Assembly (NCBI RefSeq): GCF_900188355.1
Contig: NZ_FZNX01000007.1
Coordinates: forward strand, 111,001-175,000
DNA from: Lutibacter flavus
Lineage (GTDB): Bacteria; Bacteroidota; Bacteroidia; Flavobacteriales; Flavobacteriaceae
DNA length: 64,000 bases
Direction of reading: 5' to 3'
The translations under genes were made by a program, and so were the position numbers. Numbering within the stretch: the stretch's first letter is position 1; every line of letters starts with the position of its first letter. The notes beneath the pieces were generated by a model. The model was not told the DNA's origin, did not search any database, and saw only the letters and a program-made list of their open reading frames with translations. Below, one piece after another: positions 51,531 through 59,578 of the stretch.

Positions 51531-51634
51531 AATTGACCTGCATTTTTGTTTTGTTGGCTAATTGTAAATACTTACCCTTATAAATTTAAAAAATTTAGAA
51601 TTTAATTTTATTACTAACTTTAAAATTTTTTATT

Positions 51635-52603
51635 ATGAAAAAAGTAGTTTTAGGTATAGCTATGCTATGCGCAACAAGTATGTTATTTGCACAAAATCAT
51701 TACTATGGACACAATCCTATGCCAGATGTTGTGAATGAAAATCCAGCTCCAGATAGCGCACCTTGTGATGACTGTAGAGTTGATCAAGTAACACGTTTAG
51801 TGTTCTGGAGTGACAGTAGAAATGTTTCTGATGTCCATCAAACGGGTAATATGAATGATGCAAATGTTTTGCAATCTGGGACTGGTAATTATTCTCAAGT
51901 TGAACAAGACGGAAGTAATGGATTTTTTGGAGGTTATAACAATATTGCGGATATATATCAATCAGGTAGTTCTAATACATCTTTTGTGAAACAATTAGGA
52001 GATAATAATGCTGGAGTGGTAATTCAAATGGGGGCTGGAAATTATGCAGATCAAATTGTTGGTGTTGGCTTTGCTGAAAACAATGATGCTTATGTTTATC
52101 AAAAAGGTAGAGGAAATGCTTCTCATCAAGAGCAATATTACGATAATAACGAAGCAAGAGTTTCTCAAACAGGTAGAAGAGGTTATAATAATGCCATTCA
52201 AGCTCAAAATTCTGGAGCTGATGGTGCTGACGGGAGTTTTGCGAGTATAGATCAAAATGGGTTTAGAAATAATGCAAATCAAACACAAATAGGTAGTCTT
52301 AATTATGCCGTAACTGAACAAGATGGTAGAGGGAATAAATCTTCTGAAACTCAAAACGCTGGTTCATATGCACCAGGATTATTTGCAAGTACAAATATAT
52401 CTTATGTGTCCCAAATGGGCAGAGGAAATAGTAACTGTTTAACACAAACTGAAGGTGGAACAGGTTGGAATTATAACTGGGTTTCTCAAAGTGGAGGTTT
52501 TAATAAAGCAACTGTTAATCAAAGTGCTGTTACTACCGGTAATTATAGTTTTATTGACCAAATGGGAAGAGGTAATAATGCATGTATTGAGCAAGTGAAT
52601 TAA
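51635..52603 (+). CDS. Curlin-repeat protein D (CsgA-like)
   Basis: 322 residues. Signal peptide 1-19 (MLCATSMLFA), spacer with CDDC (about 45-48), then repeats VHQTGNMNDANVLQSGTGNY, VKQLGDNNAGVVIQMGAGNY and TEQDGRGNKSSETQ. Cys occurs again in the C-terminal repeats (GNSNCLTQ, NNACIEQ). Tyr and Gly are frequent at repeat edges, as in known curli. First gene of the operon that goes on to the secretion genes. Confidence 0.9.
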   Translation: MKKVVLGIAMLCATSMLFAQNHYYGHNPMPDVVNENPAPDSAPCDDCRVDQVTRLVFWSDSRNVSDVHQTGNMNDANVLQSGTGNYSQVEQDGSNGFFGGYNNIADIYQSGSSNTSFVKQLGDNNAGVVIQMGAGNYADQIVGVGFAENNDAYVYQKGRGNASHQEQYYDNNEARVSQTGRRGYNNAIQAQNSGADGADGSFASIDQNGFRNNANQTQIGSLNYAVTEQDGRGNKSSETQNAGSYAPGLFASTNISYVSQMGRGNSNCLTQTEGGTGWNYNWVSQSGGFNKATVNQSAVTTGNYSFIDQMGRGNNACIEQVN

Positions 52604-52656
52604 TGAATATCCAAAATGATAAAATATTCCAATTATTACAACTAAAAATAATCAAT

Positions 52657-52684
52657 AAAAAGAGGGTGAAAACCCTCTTTTTTT
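52657..52684 (+). terminator. Strong hairpin between curlin D and partner D'
   Basis: AAAAAGAGGGT and ACCCTCTTTTT pair over 11 bp around GAAA, then TTTTC. It looks like a terminator but lies inside the operon, only 17 bp before the next start, so it probably attenuates and sets a high curlin to secretion-gene ratio. Confidence 0.75.
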
Positions 52685-52700
52685 CTTAAATTTGAGTAAG

Positions 52701-53156
52701 ATGAAAAAGTGTAACTACATAATAATTATTGCCTTAGTGTTGGTAAGCCTAATTTCTTATAAAGGGGTTGCCCAACAAAATGAGGATGATACTACGTATA
52801 TTATTAATCAATATTTTCAATTAAATAAAGAAGCTTCTTTAAAGTTAGAAAATAAATTGCCAACTACAACTAATAGAGCTATTTCACCAAACAATTTTGT
52901 TAATTTACAGCAAGTAGGGAATAGCAATGTAATTGATATTAAACAAAATGGTAATAATACTGAAGTTGTAAATCAATTAGGAAATAAAAATTATTATAGT
53001 TTTATTAATTATTATAATAATTCTCCTTTAAATTTAAATATTCTTCAAAAAGGAAACTCTAATAATCTTCAAATTTATGGACAAAACTCATTAATAGAAA
53101 ATATGAGTATTGTTCAAAAATCTAATTCTAAAACTATTATAATTAAAAATTATTAG
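52701..53156 (+). CDS. Short curlin-like partner D' (CsgB-like)
   Basis: 151 residues from Met 52701; an earlier TTG at 52692 is less likely because the ATG gives a normal signal peptide (MKKCNYIIIIALVLVSLISY, ending GVAQ). The mature start is DDTTYIINQYFQLNKEASL; repeats LQQVGNSNVIDIKQNGNN and VNQLGNKNYYSFINYY; cap LQIYGQNSLIENMSIVQKSN. Very close to partner A'. The stop is 3 bp before csgE. Confidence 0.8.
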   Translation: MKKCNYIIIIALVLVSLISYKGVAQQNEDDTTYIINQYFQLNKEASLKLENKLPTTTNRAISPNNFVNLQQVGNSNVIDIKQNGNNTEVVNQLGNKNYYSFINYYNNSPLNLNILQKGNSNNLQIYGQNSLIENMSIVQKSNSKTIIIKNY

Positions 53157-53159
53157 CCA

Positions 53160-53882
53160 ATGAAACAATTTTATTTCAATATTGTTTTAAGTTGTTTGCT
53201 TTTAGGTTTTAGTACTGTTTATTCGCAATTAAATGAATCTGTTATTGGAAAAATAAATATACAAGAATCTGATAATTTAATTTTAATTAATGCCCATGTA
53301 GATAATGAAGAGCCAATTTTTAAAAATAATTTATATTTTAATATACTTGCCTTAAAAAAGACTGCTTCTGGTAATTATTCCAGCAACAGACAAGAAGGAG
53401 AATTCTCTCTAGAACCTGATGAAAGTAAAAACCTTTCCGAGATTAGACTTAACCTGGAAAAGGGTGAAGATTTACGCATTTATTTATTTATTAAACAAAA
53501 TGATGTATTAATCTCAAAAGATTCTTTAGTAATAATACCACAAATAGAAAAGGAGCAAGAAGTTGTAAAAGAAGTTGACTTTGAGTTAAAAGGTATTGTA
53601 ATTGATGAAGTAATTACAAAAGTGGGAAAAGATTTTCACGATTATTTTTACCAGGCCTATAGTACTTCCGGTAATCAATATCCTTTTATTATAACAATTA
53701 AAGAAAAACCATACTTTGGCAGAAGTAGTATAATTACCATTGAGGCCGAGGACAGAGTATTATTAGAGTTTATGTCTAAACCAGATGAAGATTACTTAAA
53801 ATCGGCTGTAAATAGCTCATTACAAAATATATATCAATACTCAAAACAAAGAAAAATGTTATTTAAAAATAGCAGAATTTAA
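53160..53882 (+). CDS. csgE: CsgE with N-terminal CsgH-like domain
   Basis: 240 residues, about twice the size of E. coli CsgE. Signal peptide 1-22. Residues ~23-125 resemble CsgH, a small beta-sandwich inhibitor of curlin polymerisation (FNILALKKTASGNYSSNRQE, GEFSLEPDESKNLSEIRL). Residues ~138-235 are CsgE (ELKGIVIDEVITKVGKDFHD, YFYQAYSTSGNQYPFIITIK, RSSIITIEAEDRVLLEF). CsgE caps the CsgG channel in the periplasm and guides subunits. The fusion would put an anti-aggregation domain at the pore. Operon D'-csgE-csgF-csgG. Confidence 0.88.
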   Translation: MKQFYFNIVLSCLLLGFSTVYSQLNESVIGKINIQESDNLILINAHVDNEEPIFKNNLYFNILALKKTASGNYSSNRQEGEFSLEPDESKNLSEIRLNLEKGEDLRIYLFIKQNDVLISKDSLVIIPQIEKEQEVVKEVDFELKGIVIDEVITKVGKDFHDYFYQAYSTSGNQYPFIITIKEKPYFGRSSIITIEAEDRVLLEFMSKPDEDYLKSAVNSSLQNIYQYSKQRKMLFKNSRI

Positions 53883-53903
53883 AAAAAAATCATATCTTTA
53901 AGT

Positions 53904-54314
53904 ATGAAAAAGCTTAAAATAATTTCTACAATAATACTTATAAGTATTCCTTGTTTTCTTTATTCGCAAAACATTGTATACAAGCCAATTAATCCATTTT
54001 TTGGGGGAGACACATTTAATTATCAACAGTTATTAGCTTCGGCAAATGCTCAAAATACTTTTGAAGAAGATTCAGGATTCAGTTTTGATCAAGGGTCCGA
54101 TTTAGATAATTTTACAGAAACTTTAAATAGGCAGTTATTAAACTCTTTATCGCAAGATTTGTTTCAACAGGAATTTGGTGATACTTCATTAACAGTAGGT
54201 ACGTATGTTTTTGGTTCTTTAGTTGTTGAAATTACTCCATCAAGTGGCGGTTTATCTGTTAATATATTAGATACTACTACAGGAGAGCAAACACAAATAA
54301 TAATACCAAATTAA
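53904..54314 (+). CDS. csgF: CsgF curli assembly protein
   Basis: 136 residues. Signal peptide 1-21, then the CsgF hallmark VYKPINPFFGGDTFNYQQLL and ASANAQNTF at the mature N-terminus, the part that enters the CsgG pore. The C-terminal part (VGTYVFGSLVVEITPSSGG) forms the outside domain that holds the nucleator. Between them is an acidic linker. Typical length for the family. 21 bp after csgE and 20 bp before csgG. Confidence 0.93.
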   Translation: MKKLKIISTIILISIPCFLYSQNIVYKPINPFFGGDTFNYQQLLASANAQNTFEEDSGFSFDQGSDLDNFTETLNRQLLNSLSQDLFQQEFGDTSLTVGTYVFGSLVVEITPSSGGLSVNILDTTTGEQTQIIIPN

Positions 54315-54334
54315 TTTCTACAAATTCTTTTCCC

Positions 54335-55729
54335 ATGAGAAAGTACTTCAAATTTATAATTTGTTCGTTTTTAGTCGTATTAACAAGTTGCGGAACCTTT
54401 TTTAATCAACCATTTAAAACAAGTAAAGCCAGAATAGGTGAAAATACTACAAAAAAAAGTTTTTTAGATACAATATTGCCCTTAACTGAAACCATTGTGG
54501 GTGTTTATAAATTTAGAGACCAAACTGGACAATATAAAATGGTGGAAAATGGTTCTACTTTTAGCACAGCTGTAACCCAAGGAGGAACTTCCATGTTATT
54601 AAAATCCTTAGAAGAATCTAAATGGTTTAAGCCTATTGAACGAGAAAATATTGGAAATTTATTAAATGAACGCCAAATAATAAGATCCACTAGGCAAGAA
54701 TATGCAAAAGATGCGAACCAAGATCAAACAACATCAATTCCACCTTTATTATTTGCGGGTATTATTTTAGAAGGTGGTGTAGTTTCTTACGATTCAAATA
54801 TAATAACTGGTGGCTCAGGAGCACGATATTTTGGTGTAGGAGGATCAACTGAATATAGGCAAGATAGAATTACTATATATTTAAGAGCAGTTTCCACTTC
54901 TAGTGGTAGAATACTTAAAAATGTATACGTTTCTAAAACAATTTTATCTCAAGGGATTTCAGCAAACTTATTTAGATATGTTGATGTAAAAAGATTATTA
55001 GAAGTTGAAACGGGTGTTACCAAAAATGAACCTACTCAATTAGCAGTTAAAGAAGCCATAGATAAGGCAGTTGAATTATTAATAATTGAAGGAATAATTG
55101 ATGGTTTATGGGCTCCTGCAGGCGGTGAACCTATTGTAAATTTGGTAAAAGAAAAATTTGAAAATGAAAAGGAAGATGCTGGAACAACAGCTCTTTATGA
55201 TAGAAAATTAGAAGATAAACGAGGAACTTTTGCTTTTAATATGGAAGGAGCTTCTACTGTAGTTTCTGATGATTACCCTAATTCTGAAAAAAAATTAGGA
55301 GGTAATGTTTCTATGAAATTCTATTTTAAAAAACCAGGGCTTAATTTAAATATTGGGGCTGGATATTTTCAGCTTGAAAATAAAGAAGCATTTAAAAATA
55401 AATTTTTGTCAGCCGATTTAAATTTAGGGTATGATTTACTACCATATGATAAATTATCACCATTTGTGTATGCAGGAGTTGGTGCAGTTGTTTCAGATAA
55501 AGAATTAAAAGATAATTATTTTAAGTTTCAATATGGTGGTGGGATTGAATATTTACCAGTCAAAAATATAGGAATTAAAGTTTTTGCAGAACAAAACCTG
55601 ATGTTTACTGATAAAATTGAAGGGTTAGTTGCAGGAAAATGGAATGATTATTATTTGAGATTTGGTTTAGGATTAAATTTCTATTTGGGGCAACCATATA
55701 AGAGTGTTAAACAAGTAATGTTTGAATAA
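54335..55729 (+). CDS. csgG: CsgG secretion channel with C-terminal beta-barrel domain
   Basis: 464 residues against about 277 in E. coli. Lipobox LTSC (Cys19), CsgG domain ~40-290 (GVYKFRDQTGQYKM, LEESKWFKPIERENIGNLLN, RQIIRSTRQEY, VSYDSNIITGGSGARYFGVG), then from ~310 an OmpA/opacity-like set of amphipathic strands (GGNVSMKFYFKKPGLNLNIG, LLPYDKLSPFVYAGVGA, IGIKVFAEQNLMF). The nonameric CsgG pore exports curlin subunits through the outer membrane. The extra barrel is usual in Bacteroidota but its job is not known. Confidence 0.93.
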   Translation: MRKYFKFIICSFLVVLTSCGTFFNQPFKTSKARIGENTTKKSFLDTILPLTETIVGVYKFRDQTGQYKMVENGSTFSTAVTQGGTSMLLKSLEESKWFKPIERENIGNLLNERQIIRSTRQEYAKDANQDQTTSIPPLLFAGIILEGGVVSYDSNIITGGSGARYFGVGGSTEYRQDRITIYLRAVSTSSGRILKNVYVSKTILSQGISANLFRYVDVKRLLEVETGVTKNEPTQLAVKEAIDKAVELLIIEGIIDGLWAPAGGEPIVNLVKEKFENEKEDAGTTALYDRKLEDKRGTFAFNMEGASTVVSDDYPNSEKKLGGNVSMKFYFKKPGLNLNIGAGYFQLENKEAFKNKFLSADLNLGYDLLPYDKLSPFVYAGVGAVVSDKELKDNYFKFQYGGGIEYLPVKNIGIKVFAEQNLMFTDKIEGLVAGKWNDYYLRFGLGLNFYLGQPYKSVKQVMFE

Positions 55730-55740
55730 AAAATTAAGAT

Positions 55741-57258
55741 ATGAAAAAAGCAATTAATTTAATACTGATACTTGCACTAACTTTTTTTATTAATTGTAGT
55801 GAAGACACTGCAATTTTTGTAGGCAAAGGAACAATTACAGGAAGGGTTGTTGAGGCAATTAGTTTTAATCCAATTGAAAATGCAAAAATCACCTTAAGTC
55901 CAACAAGTAATACTGTTTTTACAGATGTAGACGGATATTTTTTAATAGAAAACGTTGAAGAAGGGGATTACTCTGTAAATGCAGCCAAAGAAGATTATTT
56001 AACATCTTTTGAAGCAGCAACTGTAACTAAAGATTTAGAAGTAAATGTTATTTTTGAATTGCAAGATGATAATTCATTAAACAAACCACCTTCTACACCA
56101 ATTTTAATTTTACCAGTGGATGGAACTGAAAATACAGAACTTTCAGTCGAATTAACTTGGGAATCTGTGGATCCGGAAGTTGATTCATTATTTTTTAGAT
56201 TAGAGGTTAAAAATGATGTTAATAATACTATCATTAAAGTGGATAGTATTATGGAAATGTCTTATGTGCTATCAGATTTAAAATACGGTGTAAAATATTT
56301 TTGGCAAATTGCTGCAAGTGACGAAATAAATGACGATGTATTAAGTGCCGTAAATACATTTAAAACGAAGTCTAATCCTGACAATAGATATTTATATGTA
56401 AAAAAAGGATCAAACAATAATAATATTATTTATTCTTCAAGTTTTAATTCTACAGATGCAGTTGGAGAAAATGAAGTTCAATTAACAACAGAAGACTTAA
56501 ATTGTTGGAGACCTAGAAAAAACCAAGCAGCAAACTTAATTGCTTTTTTAAGAACATATAACAATGAAACTCATTTATTTACTATGAATCAGGATGGTTC
56601 AGATGTAAAACAGGTTACATCTGATGTTTCGGTTACAGGGTATAATTATAATGAAATTGATTATTCATGGTCTTCTAACGGTGATAGATTTATTTACCCT
56701 CACTATGATAGATTATATTTAATTAATAAAGATGGAAGTGGGCTTAATGAAATATATAAAACTCTGGATGGTAGCTATATTACAGAATGTGACTGGAGTA
56801 GTGATGAAAGTATGATTGCTCTAAAAACAAATGACGTAACGGGTTATAATGCTTCAATTTTTACAATTAACATGTCAGGAACAATTTTAAAAACAATATT
56901 ATCTAATGTTAATGGAGCAGCAGGAGGGCTTAATATTTCGGTAGATAATAAATTATTGTTGTATTCTCATGATATTTCTGAATTTGAAAGTCCAAATAAT
57001 AGACAATTAGATACCCATATTTTTATAACTAGTTTAATTACTAATACAACTACCGATTTGTCTTCGGATAAAGTATCTGGAACCATTGATATTGATCCTA
57101 GATTTTCACCAAATGAGGCGCAAGTTATATTTGTAAATACATCAAATGATGGAATTTCTACAAAATCAATTTATAGAATGAATAGTGAAACCGCCTCAGA
57201 TGCACAGTTAGAAAGAACAGAATTATTCGTTGATGCATTTATGCCAGATTGGGAATAA
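55741..57258 (+). CDS. Modular lipoprotein at the end of the curli operon
   Basis: 505 residues. Lipobox FINC (Cys19). Then a carboxypeptidase-regulatory-like beta-sandwich (~30-110: GRVVEAISFNPIENAKITLS, DVDGYFLIENVEEGDYSV), a fibronectin-III-like domain (~120-205: PSTPILILPVDGTEN, GVKYFWQIAASDE), and a TolB-like beta-propeller (~215-500: FTMNQDGSDVKQVTSDV, YSWSSNGDRFIYP, RFSPNEAQVIFVN). 11 bp after csgG, so the same operon. Surface-exposed, perhaps a fibre anchor or adapter. No known curli protein has this make-up. Confidence 0.8.
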   Translation: MKKAINLILILALTFFINCSEDTAIFVGKGTITGRVVEAISFNPIENAKITLSPTSNTVFTDVDGYFLIENVEEGDYSVNAAKEDYLTSFEAATVTKDLEVNVIFELQDDNSLNKPPSTPILILPVDGTENTELSVELTWESVDPEVDSLFFRLEVKNDVNNTIIKVDSIMEMSYVLSDLKYGVKYFWQIAASDEINDDVLSAVNTFKTKSNPDNRYLYVKKGSNNNNIIYSSSFNSTDAVGENEVQLTTEDLNCWRPRKNQAANLIAFLRTYNNETHLFTMNQDGSDVKQVTSDVSVTGYNYNEIDYSWSSNGDRFIYPHYDRLYLINKDGSGLNEIYKTLDGSYITECDWSSDESMIALKTNDVTGYNASIFTINMSGTILKTILSNVNGAAGGLNISVDNKLLLYSHDISEFESPNNRQLDTHIFITSLITNTTTDLSSDKVSGTIDIDPRFSPNEAQVIFVNTSNDGISTKSIYRMNSETASDAQLERTELFVDAFMPDWE

Positions 57259-57308
57259 ATAAATCATTTTGTCATTATTAATAGAGTAGTAGAGTTTATA
57301 TTTAAATT

Positions 57309-58175
57309 TTACTGCTCTAATTTCTTTTTAGGAATATCTCTCAAAAAATAATTGTAAGAAAGTGTTAGAAATAATACAAAAATGGCGGCTATAATACCTA
57401 TAATAACATCGTAATATGGTTTTATTGAAAGTGATATTCTAATAAAAATTGTTGCAACAACATAGGCAGAATACCTAAAAATCTTATAATAATTTAAAGT
57501 ATATCGCAATGCAATAAGTACAATAATAATATCACTAAAAATTAGAATTGTATAAAAAGTGTGAAAAGAATGAAGGTAGTTTCCTGAATTAAACAATTCT
57601 TTTAAATCATAAATACCAATTATAAAAAATGATATTAATAAAAATAAAGCTAATAATTTTTTAGATTGAATAAAATTCCTGTTGTCATCTTCAATATTTG
57701 TAATAGGAGTATGTAATTGCAATTTGTAAGTGAATCCTAAAATTACAAATATGATTAAGGCTCCAAAAGCATAAAATAGCATATTAATTACGGAAGTACT
57801 CATTGAGTCCCATGAAAAGTCTGAAATATGGCTAAATTCCTTAAAAGCGGCTCTAATAAAAATTAAAGACAGTAATTCTAATTGTTTACCCACAGAATTT
57901 GATACCGATTTTGGCAAAACAAAAATTAGGCTCAACAATTCAAGAATTAATAAAAGTGTAAAAGAAATTTCAATTGCAAAAAAAGGGTTGGCAAAATACT
58001 CATCCCATTTTCCTAGAGAAATTAAATTGCTTCTATCCAGATAACTAATAATTATGGAAACAATAAAAATAGAAACTAAAAATATGCTTGAAATTTTATT
58101 TGCTTTAGGATTTGTCCACCCAGATTTTAGTTTGTTAAATATTTTTTCTGAAAAATTTAATATGATTTTCTCCAT
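57309..58175 (-). CDS. Polytopic membrane protein, unknown function
   Basis: 288 residues with about seven membrane helices (near 29-45, 66-87, 130-148, 170-188, 205-222, 230-250, 255-275) and short polar loops. It converges on the curli operon; the 50-bp gap at 57259-57308 has no clear hairpin. Conserved-looking segments are FAIEISFTLLLILELLSLIF and IFIRAAFKEFSHISDFSWDS. No function is recognised. A short intergenic region separates it from the divergent purM. Confidence 0.7.
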   Translation of the reverse strand: MEKIILNFSEKIFNKLKSGWTNPKANKISSIFLVSIFIVSIIISYLDRSNLISLGKWDEYFANPFFAIEISFTLLLILELLSLIFVLPKSVSNSVGKQLELLSLIFIRAAFKEFSHISDFSWDSMSTSVINMLFYAFGALIIFVILGFTYKLQLHTPITNIEDDNRNFIQSKKLLALFLLISFFIIGIYDLKELFNSGNYLHSFHTFYTILIFSDIIIVLIALRYTLNYYKIFRYSAYVVATIFIRISLSIKPYYDVIIGIIAAIFVLFLTLSYNYFLRDIPKKKLEQ

Positions 58176-58243
58176 TTGAAAATAAATTACTCCGAAATAT
58201 AGTGTAAAATATTAAATTTTATAGGATTGAATTTTAAAAACCT

Positions 58244-58251
58244 TATTTTTG
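58244..58251 (+). promoter_or_regulatory. -7 box of purM
   Basis: TATTTTTG, a full TAnnTTTG match, 27 bp before the ATG at 58278. It lies inside a possible 17-codon upstream extension of the frame, which is therefore unlikely to be translated. Confidence 0.6.
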
Positions 58252-58277
58252 CAAAAATTAATCATTCAAATAAATCT

Positions 58278-59456
58278 ATGAGTTCTGAAATTAGTAAAAG
58301 GTACAGTATGCGTGGAGTTTCAGCTTCAAAAGAAGATGTTCATAATGCAATTAAAAATGTAGATAAAGGACTTTTTCCAAAAGCATTTTGTAAAATAGTG
58401 CCAGATTATTTAACAGGAGATGATGACTACTGTTTAGTAATGCACGCAGATGGAGCAGGAACAAAATCGTCTTTAGCTTATATGTATTGGAAAGAAACCG
58501 GAGATATTTCTGTTTGGAAAGGGATTGCTCAGGATGCTTTAATAATGAATATAGATGATTTATTATGCATTGGGGCAACTGATAATATTATGTTATCATC
58601 AACAATTGGAAGAAATAAAAATGTAATTCCAGGTGAAGTTATTTCAGCAATTATTAATGGTTCTGAAGAATTGTTAAAAGATTTAAAAGATTTTGGAGTT
58701 GAAATTCATTCAACAGGTGGCGAAACTGCTGATGTTGGAGATTTAGTTAGAACTATTATTGTTGATTCAACGGTTACCGCTCGCATGAAACGTTCAGATG
58801 TGATTAACAATGCAAATATAAAACCAGGTGATGTTATTGTTGGTTTAGAATCTTTTGGACAAGCAACATATGAGAAAGAGTATAATGGAGGAATGGGGTC
58901 TAATGGATTAACTTCAGCCCGTCATGATGTTTTTCATAAATATTTAGCCAAGAAATATCCTGAAAGTTTTGATGCAGCTGTACCTGAGGAATTGGTGTAT
59001 TCAGGAAATATTAAATTAACAGATAAAGTGGAGAATTCTCCAATAGATGCTGGAAAATTAGTGCTTTCTCCAACTAGAACGTATGCTCCAATAATTAAGA
59101 AAATTCTGTCAAAATATACGCCAAATGAAATTCATGGAATGGTGCATTGTAGTGGCGGGGCACAAACAAAAATACTTCATTTTATAGATAATTTACATAT
59201 TGTTAAGGATAATATGTTCGATATTCCACCTTTATTTAAACTGATTCAAGACCAAAGTAATACAGATTGGAAAGAAATGTATCAAGTTTTTAATTGTGGT
59301 CATAGAATGGAAATTTATGTTCCTCAGGAAATTGCTTTAGATATTATAGAAATTTCAAAAAGTTTTAATGTTGATGCCAAAATTATTGGAAAAGTAGAAG
59401 CTTCGGAAACAAAAAAATTGACAATTAAAAGTGAGTTTGGTATTTTTGAATATTAA
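58278..59456 (+). CDS. purM: Phosphoribosylformylglycinamidine cyclo-ligase (AIR synthetase)
   Basis: 392 residues from Met 58278. Family features of the Bacteroidota PurM form: RYSMRGVSASKEDVHNAIKN, VMHADGAGTKSSLAYMYWKE (ATP and Mg site), GVEIHSTGGETADVGDLVRT (Gly-rich segment), YEKEYNGGMGSNGLTSARHD and MVHCSGGAQTKILHFIDN. The enzyme closes the imidazole ring in purine synthesis (step five) in the cytoplasm. Transcribed alone. The Bacteroidota enzyme is longer than E. coli PurM (345 aa). Confidence 0.93.
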   Translation: MSSEISKRYSMRGVSASKEDVHNAIKNVDKGLFPKAFCKIVPDYLTGDDDYCLVMHADGAGTKSSLAYMYWKETGDISVWKGIAQDALIMNIDDLLCIGATDNIMLSSTIGRNKNVIPGEVISAIINGSEELLKDLKDFGVEIHSTGGETADVGDLVRTIIVDSTVTARMKRSDVINNANIKPGDVIVGLESFGQATYEKEYNGGMGSNGLTSARHDVFHKYLAKKYPESFDAAVPEELVYSGNIKLTDKVENSPIDAGKLVLSPTRTYAPIIKKILSKYTPNEIHGMVHCSGGAQTKILHFIDNLHIVKDNMFDIPPLFKLIQDQSNTDWKEMYQVFNCGHRMEIYVPQEIALDIIEISKSFNVDAKIIGKVEASETKKLTIKSEFGIFEY

Positions 59457-59552
59457 GTTAGATAAAGATTTTGGTTCATTAAAATATAGAATTGAATGCG
59501 TTTATTTAAGTAAGCATAGGTTAATATAAAATATATTGTCAAGAAAATATTG

Positions 59553-59560
59553 TAAATTTG
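59553..59560 (+). promoter_or_regulatory. -7 box of prfA
   Basis: TAAATTTG, matching TAnnTTTG, 18 bp before the ATG. Confidence 0.55.
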
Positions 59561-59578
59561 CAATCCAATAAATAGTAA

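Noticed and set aside
45556..52354. Minus-strand frames in the curlin genes
   Set aside because: The regular QxGxxN codons create long antisense frames rich in Ile and Ser; no start signals or family match.
45244..52603. Tandem DNA repeats as a CRISPR-like array
   Set aside because: The periodicity is at protein level with variable codons; there are no identical repeats with equal spacers and no cas genes.
58227..58277. Earlier ATG start of purM
   Set aside because: It lies upstream of the -7 box at 58244; the family starts at MSSEISKRYSMRG.
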